A stretch of DNA of 64,000 nt from a virus, in the IMG/VR virus record IMGVR_UViG_3300044800_000271, positions 1-64,000 of that record. One strand, given 5' to 3'. Positions 33,908 through 43,063 of this stretch are shown one piece after another. The notes beneath the pieces were generated by a model. The model ran no database searches, was not told the origin of the DNA, and saw only the letters and a list, made by a program, of their open reading frames with translations. Numbering within the stretch: the stretch's first letter is position 1; each line of letters opens with the position of its first letter. Position numbers and translations under genes: made by a program.

Positions 33908-34902
33908 TGACAGACTTTTTCAATTGCGGGGTCTATCGCTGGCTGAACACAATCACCCAGAAATCCTATATTGGGAGTTCTGCCAAAGTACGAGAACGAA
34001 AAGCTGCCCATCTAAGGCTTCTTAAGGCCAACGGGCACCACAGCATCCATTTTCAACGCGCTTGGAATAAATACGGACCCGCCGCCTTTGAATTTGAGAT
34101 GTTGGCGTTTTGCCCAAAGGAAGACCTGTTGTGGCACGAACAGATGGCGATAAACTCGTTCGACGCGGTTAAAAATGGGTACAACGTCATGCCGCTAGCG
34201 GGCAGGAATTCTGGAATCAAACTCTCACCCGCAAGGCGAAAACAACAAAGCGGGATTTCCAAGCGGTTGTGGTTATCAAAGGAATTCCGTGACAGACAGA
34301 GCGCGTCGCGCAAGGCAGCATGGCAATCCAACCACGAACGTAAAAAGCGCCACGGAGAGCGTTTTACTGCGTACAACAAGCAACGGGAATATCCGGCAGA
34401 CATAAAAACACGTATGAGTTTAATCTCTAAAGCTGCTTGGAATGATCCGATTTTTAGAAAAGAACAGCAAGAGCATTGGACCGCCACACGGCGTAAAGCT
34501 CAGGCAGATAGAATGCGTCAAGTACAACTTTTGAGTCCTCGTATTCATAGGGAGTGCGAGCCCTTTCGGGAGATTGTCACTTCATGGCTCCAACAAATGC
34601 CACAGCTAGACGGGGTTACAATTTGGGGGCGGTTACAAGCACTCGGGTATACCAAAGGCGTTCAAGGCGTATATCGTTTTGTGCGTACTTTGCGCAGCGA
34701 ATCGGTTCGAGAACGTCATAATCGTGAATGGAATGAATACCTTACCCATCCGAATGTGTGTTTAACGTGCGGTTCTTCGATTGTCTTGCGCAGGAGGGAT
34801 TTGTGTCTCGCGGGAGTAAGAAAATATTGTAGTTCCGCTTGCGCCAACAGAGCACAAGTTACATGTTTAAAGAAGGAGAAAGCAGCCTCGGCTGCCGCAT
34901 AA
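33907..34902 (+). CDS. GIY-YIG homing endonuclease with zinc-knuckle C-terminus
   Basis: A 331-residue protein. The GIY-YIG domain is CGVYRWLNTITQKSYIGSSA at residues 7-26, with the conserved Arg/Lys helix after it, Tyr in the AWNKYGPAAFEFE segment, and Glu in LLWHEQMAI near residue 78. The middle is basic with several short helices (NUMOD3-like). The C-terminus has CLTCGSS and CSSACANR, a likely zinc knuckle. GC content is below that of its neighbours. It is lodged between two genes that would otherwise be adjacent, starting one base within the preceding stop. Confidence 0.86.
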   Translation: MTDFFNCGVYRWLNTITQKSYIGSSAKVRERKAAHLRLLKANGHHSIHFQRAWNKYGPAAFEFEMLAFCPKEDLLWHEQMAINSFDAVKNGYNVMPLAGRNSGIKLSPARRKQQSGISKRLWLSKEFRDRQSASRKAAWQSNHERKKRHGERFTAYNKQREYPADIKTRMSLISKAAWNDPIFRKEQQEHWTATRRKAQADRMRQVQLLSPRIHRECEPFREIVTSWLQQMPQLDGVTIWGRLQALGYTKGVQGVYRFVRTLRSESVRERHNREWNEYLTHPNVCLTCGSSIVLRRRDLCLAGVRKYCSSACANRAQVTCLKKEKAASAAA

Positions 34903-34904
34903 CT

Positions 34905-36992
34905 ATGGCGAAAGAAAAACTGCCTTATACAAGTATTTTGGATGAAATTCTTGACTCCAGGGAACCCTCGTGGAAAGACCTCGATCTTGACGAGGCAAAA
35001 AAGTCCGGCGAGGAAACGCTCGACCGCACGCATTCCCTCATCGATCGGGACTTCATGGACGAAATCTCGGAATCGGCCTCGAAGCACACCCCCATCCCGC
35101 CGTCGAAGAGCGCCACCCTCACGGATCGCCTTCGCGAGAAGGAGAAAGCGTCTCCTCGGGTCTCCGCCGTGCAGGAGAATTGGCACAAGGACGCCTACTC
35201 CCGAGAAGATGAGTACCGCAACGCTTACGGCGACAGCGATTCGCTGTTCAACGAAGTCACGATGAGCTTGGAACAGGCCGCGTCCGGGGGAAACCTGAAG
35301 GAGAACACCGCCGACAAGAAGGAAGTCACCGATGCCGCGGTCCAGAAGTACATCCGCGGGCTGCTCAACCAAGGCACGTCCCCGGCGAAGGTCGCCCAGA
35401 AGCTCGAAAAGCTGGCCGAGCTTGAGCTTTTCAACCACACGACGGCGACCGATTATCTCCAGCGCAATGCCGGAATGCTGGGCATGGCCTACCTTGAGCC
35501 CAACACGTTTATGGATAAGCAGAATCCGAACTATCGCCACAACGCCGGGGCATTGAAGCACGATACCTGCGCATTGTGCCACAAGCCCGGCGACAGGTGC
35601 ACTTGCGAGCAGGACGAGCTTGCCTGGAACAAGGGCGTCGAGGAAGCGAAAAGCATGAGCTTCGGCGGGAAGCTGTATTGCACCGAGTGCAAAAAGGATG
35701 TCGTCCCCAAGGTTCTCCAAGGCAACAGCCTTTGCCCGCATTGCGACCGCATCATCTTCAGCACCAAGCCCTACGAAGTGACGGGCAGCAGCGGCTCCAA
35801 CGAGTGCGTCGCCTCCTTCGAGGGGATGAAGAGGGCTGGCATCAAGCCGCAGGCGAAGAGCGTCAAGCAGATCGGGGCGTGCCCCGGCTGTACGTTCTTC
35901 AAGAAGGACGCATCTGGCAAGCGGTGCAATCTGTACCACCTCCCGGTCGTGGCGAACGCTGGGGAACTCAGCCAGATCGTGAACAACCTTACGCCCGGCG
36001 TGCCGCTGAAGCAGAAACGCGCCGCCTTGGTGCAAATCGCCAACCGCACGGACGAGCATGTCCAGCCGTTCGACGCCGGAAAGACGGCGCAGACGCAGAT
36101 CGTCAAGACCGCCGACGCCAGTGTCTATAATCAGGCGGCCCGCACGCAGCCCGTGCGGCGGACATTCACTTCCGGGCACCTCGCGAAGCTCCATGACAAG
36201 GGCGTATCCCTCAAGGACGCCTACAAGTGGGCCGACAAGAAGTTCGGCTCGATCGAGACCAGCGTGGCATTCAGGGGCTTCGTCCAGTCGCTCCGCAAGA
36301 ACGACAGGGGCAGGATCGTGATAGCCGCGTCCGACCTCCAATTCCTGAACTCCATCGGCATCCGCAACGAGAAGTTCGAAGGCAGCGCGAAGTGCGCTTC
36401 CTGCCCGAGCCACTTTGGACGCCCGGCACGCCCGGTCGAGGAAGACCGCGGCGCGATGCGCGTGAGCGGCAACTTCGCCCAGCGCACGGCTTCCGTCGTG
36501 GCGGCGCAACAGAAGGAATCGGCCGAGGCGGCGATCACCGCGGCTGATGTCAGGCTGATGCACCAGAAGGGGCACAGCATCGAGCGCATTTTTGCCGTCG
36601 CCGCCAAGAAGATGGGCACGCCGGAAGCGAAGAGGGTCGTAGCCCAGTACCTCGCCAAACTGAAGAGGGTGCCGGGGCGGATTCAGGTCAACGCATCCGA
36701 CCAGTCCTTCCTCGCAAGGGTCGGGTTCAAGCCCGAGGCGCTTCGCACGCTCGAACAGGTGCGTCCTCCGGCGGACCGGGTGGTCGCCAGCAGCGGGGAT
36801 GCCCCGATTCTTGCCTATCCGGGCATGAACGACCCGAGCAAGAAGACGGCGTCGAAGAAGGCGGAAGACGGGCACTCTATCTTGAACGAGTACGATCTGT
36901 CCGGCCCGGCAGCGCAGCAGGATATTAGTGCTGACGAACCGGATCGGCTCGACGTGGAGTCGAACGCTTCATTCAAGGTGGATGTCGATTAA
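34905..36992 (+). CDS. large zinc-ribbon protein with repeated modules, 695 aa
   Basis: A 695-residue protein. Residues 1-190 are charged and helical; zinc ribbons follow (CALCHKPGDRCTC near 223, CTECKK/CPHC near 263-285, CPGCTFF near 328). Two related alpha-helical modules occupy about 420-490 (SGHLAKLHDKGVSLKDAYKW) and 545-615 (VRLMHQKGHSIERIFAVAAK). Both end with a phrase like GRIVIAASDLQFLNSIGI. Lys/Ala linkers (GKTAQTQIVKTADAS, KKTASKKAEDG) separate the modules, as in the giant proteins at 3016, 38075 and 43064. Possibly a virion-internal protein. ATG 34905 directly follows the endonuclease stop. Confidence 0.72.
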   Translation: MAKEKLPYTSILDEILDSREPSWKDLDLDEAKKSGEETLDRTHSLIDRDFMDEISESASKHTPIPPSKSATLTDRLREKEKASPRVSAVQENWHKDAYSREDEYRNAYGDSDSLFNEVTMSLEQAASGGNLKENTADKKEVTDAAVQKYIRGLLNQGTSPAKVAQKLEKLAELELFNHTTATDYLQRNAGMLGMAYLEPNTFMDKQNPNYRHNAGALKHDTCALCHKPGDRCTCEQDELAWNKGVEEAKSMSFGGKLYCTECKKDVVPKVLQGNSLCPHCDRIIFSTKPYEVTGSSGSNECVASFEGMKRAGIKPQAKSVKQIGACPGCTFFKKDASGKRCNLYHLPVVANAGELSQIVNNLTPGVPLKQKRAALVQIANRTDEHVQPFDAGKTAQTQIVKTADASVYNQAARTQPVRRTFTSGHLAKLHDKGVSLKDAYKWADKKFGSIETSVAFRGFVQSLRKNDRGRIVIAASDLQFLNSIGIRNEKFEGSAKCASCPSHFGRPARPVEEDRGAMRVSGNFAQRTASVVAAQQKESAEAAITAADVRLMHQKGHSIERIFAVAAKKMGTPEAKRVVAQYLAKLKRVPGRIQVNASDQSFLARVGFKPEALRTLEQVRPPADRVVASSGDAPILAYPGMNDPSKKTASKKAEDGHSILNEYDLSGPAAQQDISADEPDRLDVESNASFKVDVD

Positions 36993-37510
36993 TGAACGAG
37001 GAACTCAAGGTAGAAAAAAACGGGGAAGTCTCCCACACGCCCGTCATGAGCGAGCGGGAGCGGTTTTCCAAGATCAAGGAAATCCGCGAAATGATCGACG
37101 ACCCGGATGCCCCGCTGGCACCCATCAAGCGGAAAATAGCCGCCGAGATCGCCTCTGTCACGGCAGAGATGATGATTTGCAGCGAGGATGTGAGCACCAA
37201 CATGCTGGACGGGCTGAAGGTCAAGGTGCTGGAATCGCAAGTCAAGGCGTTCCGCGAACTCGGCAAGGAACTGATGGAGTCCGACGTGCTCAGCAAGAAG
37301 GATTTTTTGAACTTTGATGGTCCTCGTTTGGCTTTTGTGCTAGGAGAGTATCGCCAGGGAGCGGTTGATACCCTTAAGAAAATCGGTATCGACGAGAGTA
37401 CCGTTCAACAATTTCTCCGTCAGTGGAGGGATGAAATGGCCCAACGGGAACCGGGAATAAGAAAAGCTGTTGATAAGTTGGATTTTACTACGGAAACCAA
37501 ATGCGATTAA
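36992..37510 (+). CDS. helical protein, 172 aa, function unknown
   Basis: A 172-residue, mostly alpha-helical acidic protein (ERERFSKIKEIREMIDDPDA near residue 22; a long helix over 60-105). By size and position upstream of the terminase region it could be a small terminase subunit or structural accessory protein, but no helix-turn-helix is obvious. ATG 36992 overlaps the previous stop by one base. The last ten bases overlap the HNH gene, implying that the endonuclease gene entered at the 3' end of this one. Confidence 0.6.
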   Translation: MNEELKVEKNGEVSHTPVMSERERFSKIKEIREMIDDPDAPLAPIKRKIAAEIASVTAEMMICSEDVSTNMLDGLKVKVLESQVKAFRELGKELMESDVLSKKDFLNFDGPRLAFVLGEYRQGAVDTLKKIGIDESTVQQFLRQWRDEMAQREPGIRKAVDKLDFTTETKCD

Positions 37511-38073
37511 TTGACCTGACCGGAAAACGGTTTGAGCGTTTATTGGTTATCAAAAAAGTAGGTACCAATAAACATGGGCAGCCAACGTGGTTGTGCCAGT
37601 GCGATTGTGGGGCAACTCCAGTCGTTAACGGATGCGACTTGAGGTACGGGCATACAAGAAGTTGTGGTTGCTTACTTAAGGATTTCATGTCCGGAGTCGG
37701 AAAAGCCAACGGGCTTCCGAATAATGAAGCTAATAGAAACAAGGTACTGGAGTACTACAGGCGCAACGCTGGTAGGCGGAAATTATCTTGGGGATTGTCT
37801 GTTGAATGCTTCACTGAGTTGATTGCGGCAGACTGTTTTTACTGCGGAGATGTACCAACGAGAATTGTTCGGCACCAACACTGTGTGCAAGAGTTAATTT
37901 GCAACGGCATAGACAGGCTAAAAAGCACGGACGGGTATGTCGAGGGCAATGTTGTGCCTTGCTGCTGGGACTGCAATAGGATGAAGGCCGCTATGTCGGT
38001 TGAGAATTTCAAGCGGCACATTTCAAAGATTTACAGGCATTCGATTGGAGTGGCAATCGGAGCGGGAGAATAA
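37501..38073 (+). CDS. HNH homing endonuclease with N-terminal zinc finger
   Basis: A 190-residue nuclease of a common phage type. LTGKRFERLLVIKK followed by CQCDCG and SCGCLL is an N-terminal zinc-binding DNA-recognition element. The HNH core is in the second half: CFYCGD, NGIDRLKSTDGYVEGNVVPC and CWDCNRMKAAM, with Asp-Arg in place of the first His pair as in many relatives. The gene at 58259 encodes a clear paralogue. It is inserted between the helical 172-residue protein and the giant protein at 38075, overlapping the former by ten bases. Confidence 0.88.
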   Translation: MRLIDLTGKRFERLLVIKKVGTNKHGQPTWLCQCDCGATPVVNGCDLRYGHTRSCGCLLKDFMSGVGKANGLPNNEANRNKVLEYYRRNAGRRKLSWGLSVECFTELIAADCFYCGDVPTRIVRHQHCVQELICNGIDRLKSTDGYVEGNVVPCCWDCNRMKAAMSVENFKRHISKIYRHSIGVAIGAGE

Positions 38074-38074
38074 C

Positions 38075-41000
38075 ATGGGCGTAAGCGGAAATTCTAACGT
38101 TGGAAAAAGCTACAGTTCGTTTATCATCAGCGAAGACCTGCTGGCGAAAGTCACAGAGGCCGTACAAGCGGGGGAGAAACAGGCCCGCTCGTCCGGGAAC
38201 ATCCAGAGCTTCGAGGTGTTCTATCGCGGCTTTCGTGCCAACATCTGCATCGGGCGCATCTATGTCATTCCGGCGTCTATCTGCTCCGACCGCAAGGACT
38301 TCCCGACTGCGTTGCTCTACGGCTGCATCGTAAGGGAATTCGGCGGCGAGGAAGTCGGCGACATGATCGAGAAGAGGATCGGTATTAGCGATTGGGACGA
38401 ATACAGCCAAGCTGACTTCGACACAATCAAAGAGCGCTTGTTCGGCGTCGGAGACGGCAAGTTCGAGTCCCTCGTCCTGTTCGCCCCCAACTGGCTCAGC
38501 AAGCGCGAGTATATTGTCTTCAAGTTCACGAAGGACGAGACGCAACTCAAGAACAACTTGCGGCATCAGGTGTTCGCGGCGTACTACGATCCCCGTCTGT
38601 CGAGCGCATTCAACGCCATCATGACGAACGCCAACACGACCAAGATCGACGTTACGGACATCACCCCGAAGCTGAATTTCCCGTTCCTCGCCGAGAACTT
38701 GCTCACGCAGTATCCGGACCTCCAGAAGCAAGCCGGGAACAAGAAGAAGATTTTCCTGAACCACCGCACGGCCGACGCCGTGACCCAGGAAGTACTGGAC
38801 CCGCAGGAACTCGACGTGTTCGAGTCCCTCAATCAGGCGCTCAGCGAAGCTTTGGTACCCAGCACCGAGACGGCGGAGGAAGCCGGGGAAGAGCATCACG
38901 ACGACGGCGGATTCGACGTTCCCCGCGTGGCGTCCAAAGAAGCCATGTCGTACGAATCGATGAAGGGGCTTGCCAAGTCCCATGAATCCGAAAACTCTGT
39001 CGGGGGTCGCAAGCCCGACTGTGGTTGCAATTTCTGCAAGAACAAGAGCACCTCCGGCAAGAAAGACAAGGAAGACGCTCCAAAAACCGGAGCCGCCGAG
39101 GCATTTGGTGGAAGACAAGCCCCGCCGTTCGGCTCTGAAAAGAAGACAGACAAGCAAGAGGGGGAAGCGAAGTCAGCCGCCGATAAGAAATGCAAGACCT
39201 GCCATGCAACTCTCATGGGTGACGAAGCCCGTGGCGACCGTTGCAACAAGTGCTTGGACGAGGCTGCCAAGAGGCACAAGGACGCCCACGAAGACGATGA
39301 CCGGGGTGCTTACGTTTCCTTCAAGATTGATCCGCAAGGCAATTTGAATGTCGCCGCGACCGAACTCGGCTTGAAGGAAATCCCCGCTTACAAGGACAAG
39401 CCGACTGACAACGCTCTGATGGACATCTTTGAAGACCTACTTTCCAACGGCTGGGAATGGAAGAATCCGGAAGATGTCGGTGCTTTGACTTCTGCTCCAA
39501 TTCTTCTCAGCCCGAGCGGGAACGTCTACTGGCATGAACGTTATCAGATTGAAGACCCAATTGAAATGCTTGCCAATGGTGAAACCGTCCGCTTTGATGG
39601 TGCTGGCTTGCTGGAAGAAGGAAAAACATCTGGCAAGAAATGCGCTTGCATCGAGCCCGCCGCTCACGAGACCCCGATTACGAACGTCGGGCCGGGCACC
39701 GAGGCAGCCGCAGCCCAAGAAGGCACGGTCAAGGCCGTCAAGGAGCGTGTCGAAAAGCAGGAAGGCGAGCCGCCCATCGGCGTGGCCATCGACGAGACCG
39801 GGGTTCCCCGCCGCGAGGAAGAGGAAGCCAAGGTCGGCAGCAAGAAGACTTCCGCCATCGAGGACGACACGCCGATCCTGCCCACGGTCATTGCTGACAG
39901 CGTCATCCGCGAAGTCCAAATGTTCTTCGTTGGCAAGGGGCTGCAAGACTCCATTGGTGAGAACACCGAGCCTGTAGTGGACTACCTCACAAACTACGCG
40001 GAGAGGGTGTACGCCGCCAACACAGCCTTCCGCAAGAGAATCCGCTCCCGTGGCAACGCCGGGCGCGATTACCTGTATGCGTTCATGCGCCACTGGCTAG
40101 CTGGATGGCTGAAGGACCACAGCCCCGAGGCATTCCGTCAGCTTCCCAGCGGTTTCGCCAGTGGGGAGGAGCTTCCGAGAACGGTTTCGGAGAAGAAAGC
40201 CACTAACGGAGATTCGCAAAATGAGGAAAATCCGCTGCAAAACGCCGCGGAAGGTGTCGGCAGCGCGATCAGCACCGCTGTCAAGGTTCTTCCGGAAGTG
40301 CTCGCTTCTGACAAGGAAGCCGCTATTACCAAGAATCGTAGCCGCACGGGAAAGCGTTACCCCGGCACACATCCGGACGCTGGGCGACTCATGCCAGCAA
40401 GCTCGTCAAATTCCCTTGGCAGCGGATACTCCGCGGCATATGGCACGGGTGGATTCCACGACAAGCACAGCTTCCCGCCCAAGGATGTCCGCGCCTACCT
40501 CATCAAGACCACGACGCCCGATGCGCAGCCGCACCATGCCATGCTCGACCATGCAGCAGAGATCGATGCAGGGAAATGGGGACCAAACCCGACTCTTAAG
40601 ACAGCCGCCCAGCAAATCAAGGCGGATTTCATCGCCGAGCATATCGCCGCCGATTTCGACGAGGGCTATGAAGTGGCGTCCTTGAAGACCAAAAAGGCAT
40701 ATGACGAGCGCGAAGCAAAGCTGAACAAGCTCCGCCCCAAGCAGGCGGATGTCGCGCTCGACATCGACTCGATCTGGGAAGAAATTACCGAGGATATGGG
40801 ACCGGCACCATTGGTCGATATTGATGTTCCTGGTGAGACCGCGACGCAGCCGGAGGGCAGCACTGATGGCCGCCCGAACAAGAAAGATGTAGGCGAGTTG
40901 CCCGAGGCGTTCAAGAGCGACGAGCCGGAAGACGACAAGGCATTGTCCGAGCCCGAAGCCGAGGCGCAAGAAGATTCCATGCCGGAGGCGAAGCAGGAAC

Positions 41001-43063
41001 ATGACGAGCCGGAGTCCGACAAGCCGTGGCAGGTTTCGTCCAGCATGGAAGACTTCGTGAAGGAAGCAGCCGACGAACTGGAATCCGATGCGCCGAAGTT
41101 CGGGTGCGACCAGTGCGAGATGCTCAGCATCAACGGGATACCGTGCCACGAACTTGGCTGCCCCAACGGGAAGAAGACGTGGGTGCCGGAAAAGGGCTGG
41201 GTCCGCTACAACGAGTGCCCGATATGCGGCAGCGATGTGGAAGAGGGCGAGTCTTGCAACTGCCAAGAGCCTTCCGAGGAAGAAGAGCTTTACGAGAAGC
41301 CCGATCTGGACAAAAGTGGCGAGCCTCTTGAAGGGGACATCCACACGTCTGCCAAGAAGGTCAAGGCCGACAAGCCGAAGAGGGCGGACATTGCGGACAA
41401 CGCCGTGGACGCCGATAAGGGCGAAGCACCAACCAAGGAAACCGGGGAATCTTCGACCGTGCAGCACCACAAGGAATATGACAAGCAGCAGTCCAAGGGC
41501 GCTGGCGGTTTTGAAAAGCAGGTGCATTGCGAAAAGCATCCTGCTTGGGATGCAACTTGTCGTGGCTGTCAGGCAGCCTATCGTGCCGCACAATCGGATG
41601 AAAAACCGCGAGGCTATGAAGCAGAAAATCTGCGGCATCATCCGGATTTTAAATCCACACTCACATCACGCACGGGCGTATCCCAAAAGAAAGCCGATAC
41701 CGCCGACAACCCGTACAACTGGAAGGACGGCGACGGAGCGCCGGAAGACAAGAAGAACGCCGTCAAGGCGGACACCAGCGGGCCGAACGCGAGGAGCGCC
41801 TCCGCCTTGGGAACCATAACGACGCCAAAACCGAAGAAGCCCATCGACAACATAGGGCCGAGCGACGGTCCCACGGGCCAGAAGTTGGCGGACGGCATCC
41901 AGCAGGACTTGGCGAAAGCCAAGGCGGAATCCGTGAGCCCCTACGCCACGAACAGCAACACGAAGCCGGAAACCACTTCGGCCGAGGAACTGCGCAGCAA
42001 GACAGCGGCCGAGCCGACAGGCAAATTCGATGGTCTCTATGTGACCGCTGTTTATTCAAAGGGCGGCATCACACTGAAGCCGACTCCGGAGCTTCTCAAC
42101 GAAGTTGCTGAGAACAAGGCTGATGTGGGCAAGGGGTTTGTTGAATGGAACCCGCAGCTTCACGATTTGCTCGAAGACTTCACTGGCAACGGCTGGGAAT
42201 GGGTCAACCCCGAGGATATCGGTGCATTGACCTCTGGCGAGATCATTTCCGATCCGGGCGGGAACGTCTACTGGCACGAACGCTACCAGATCGAAGATAT
42301 GGTTGAGGAACTAGTGAGCGGAAAGAACGTATGGATGCAGTACGGCGGAAATCTGTACGATGAAGAGGAACCCGCATCCGAGCCCGACCCGAACCAGATG
42401 AGCTTGCCTCTGACTTCCAGCGATGTTAGTCGCGACGTGGCCGAGGCTAAGTCCGAGACCGTGAGCCCCGACACCGTGGACACAGATATCCATCAGGAAA
42501 CCGAGTCGGTACCGGAGGCGGCCAAGGTCGCTGCTCCTGTCTCCGGAGACGTGGCGGAAGCCAAGTCCGAGACTGTGAGCCCCGATACGGTTGACCCGAG
42601 CATCAAGCGGGAGACCAAGTCGGTCCCGGAAGCCGCCAAGGTTTCGGCGTCCGAAATCCCTGTGGCACAGGGCGAAACGGAAAGCGGCAAACAGCCTGTG
42701 TCCAACCTGGGCGGCGGAGCGCCGGAAGCTTTGGATGTTCCGGCGATCCTGGCGAGCGACAAGGAAGCCTCGGGGCTGTTCGAGAGCCAAGAGCAGAACC
42801 CCAGAATCGGCGGGGAAAGGGCGTCGAGGGGCGAATGCCCCCGCTGCTTCTCCCCCGACACGGAGACCTTCACAGTCGCGGAAGGCAAGAAGATGTTCTG
42901 CCATGAATGCAACCAGATCGTCTGGACCTTCGGGCAGATGGCGGCAGGCAAGGAAGCGGCGGCGGGCGACAATCTGCCGGAGGAAATCCCCATCGACCTC
43001 GGGGCCGGGGACTTGGCTGATGTAGTCATGGCGGAAGAACCCGAGGCGGGCGAGGATAAATAA
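38075..43063 (+). CDS. giant modular protein, 1662 aa, zinc ribbons and duplicated domain
   Basis: A 1662-residue protein. Residues 1-265 form a folded N-terminal domain (SYSSFIISEDLLAKVTEAVQ start). The rest is a chain of modules joined by acidic, Lys/Ala- and Pro-rich linkers (ASDKEAA, SKKTSAIEDD, RSKTAAEPTG). Zinc ribbons: CGCNFC near 310, CKTCH/CNKC near 375, CDQCEM and CPICGS near 1010-1050, CEKH/CRGC near 1155, CPRC/CHEC near 1590. A domain with NGWEW and GNVYWHERYQIED occurs twice (residues 442-512 and 1358-1428). No family is recognised. It might be a virion-internal protein processed at its linkers, which is speculative. GGGAG precedes ATG 38075. Confidence 0.72.
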   Translation: MGVSGNSNVGKSYSSFIISEDLLAKVTEAVQAGEKQARSSGNIQSFEVFYRGFRANICIGRIYVIPASICSDRKDFPTALLYGCIVREFGGEEVGDMIEKRIGISDWDEYSQADFDTIKERLFGVGDGKFESLVLFAPNWLSKREYIVFKFTKDETQLKNNLRHQVFAAYYDPRLSSAFNAIMTNANTTKIDVTDITPKLNFPFLAENLLTQYPDLQKQAGNKKKIFLNHRTADAVTQEVLDPQELDVFESLNQALSEALVPSTETAEEAGEEHHDDGGFDVPRVASKEAMSYESMKGLAKSHESENSVGGRKPDCGCNFCKNKSTSGKKDKEDAPKTGAAEAFGGRQAPPFGSEKKTDKQEGEAKSAADKKCKTCHATLMGDEARGDRCNKCLDEAAKRHKDAHEDDDRGAYVSFKIDPQGNLNVAATELGLKEIPAYKDKPTDNALMDIFEDLLSNGWEWKNPEDVGALTSAPILLSPSGNVYWHERYQIEDPIEMLANGETVRFDGAGLLEEGKTSGKKCACIEPAAHETPITNVGPGTEAAAAQEGTVKAVKERVEKQEGEPPIGVAIDETGVPRREEEEAKVGSKKTSAIEDDTPILPTVIADSVIREVQMFFVGKGLQDSIGENTEPVVDYLTNYAERVYAANTAFRKRIRSRGNAGRDYLYAFMRHWLAGWLKDHSPEAFRQLPSGFASGEELPRTVSEKKATNGDSQNEENPLQNAAEGVGSAISTAVKVLPEVLASDKEAAITKNRSRTGKRYPGTHPDAGRLMPASSSNSLGSGYSAAYGTGGFHDKHSFPPKDVRAYLIKTTTPDAQPHHAMLDHAAEIDAGKWGPNPTLKTAAQQIKADFIAEHIAADFDEGYEVASLKTKKAYDEREAKLNKLRPKQADVALDIDSIWEEITEDMGPAPLVDIDVPGETATQPEGSTDGRPNKKDVGELPEAFKSDEPEDDKALSEPEAEAQEDSMPEAKQEHDEPESDKPWQVSSSMEDFVKEAADELESDAPKFGCDQCEMLSINGIPCHELGCPNGKKTWVPEKGWVRYNECPICGSDVEEGESCNCQEPSEEEELYEKPDLDKSGEPLEGDIHTSAKKVKADKPKRADIADNAVDADKGEAPTKETGESSTVQHHKEYDKQQSKGAGGFEKQVHCEKHPAWDATCRGCQAAYRAAQSDEKPRGYEAENLRHHPDFKSTLTSRTGVSQKKADTADNPYNWKDGDGAPEDKKNAVKADTSGPNARSASALGTITTPKPKKPIDNIGPSDGPTGQKLADGIQQDLAKAKAESVSPYATNSNTKPETTSAEELRSKTAAEPTGKFDGLYVTAVYSKGGITLKPTPELLNEVAENKADVGKGFVEWNPQLHDLLEDFTGNGWEWVNPEDIGALTSGEIISDPGGNVYWHERYQIEDMVEELVSGKNVWMQYGGNLYDEEEPASEPDPNQMSLPLTSSDVSRDVAEAKSETVSPDTVDTDIHQETESVPEAAKVAAPVSGDVAEAKSETVSPDTVDPSIKRETKSVPEAAKVSASEIPVAQGETESGKQPVSNLGGGAPEALDVPAILASDKEASGLFESQEQNPRIGGERASRGECPRCFSPDTETFTVAEGKKMFCHECNQIVWTFGQMAAGKEAAAGDNLPEEIPIDLGAGDLADVVMAEEPEAGEDK
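39400..39609 (+). repeat. duplicated domain in giant protein, copy 1
   Basis: Encodes about 70 residues containing LLSNGWEWKNPEDVGALTSA and GNVYWHERYQIED. It is closely similar to the segment 42148-42357 of the same gene at both protein and DNA level. Confidence 0.8.
42148..42357 (+). repeat. duplicated domain in giant protein, copy 2
   Basis: Encodes FTGNGWEWVNPEDIGALTSG and GNVYWHERYQIED, a second copy of the domain at 39400. The shared Trp-rich core suggests an ancient internal duplication of one module. Confidence 0.8.

Noticed and set aside
34716-36875. 719-residue minus-strand frame
   Set aside because: Antisense to the 695-residue zinc-ribbon gene, which has recognisable zinc motifs; composition is that of a shadow frame.
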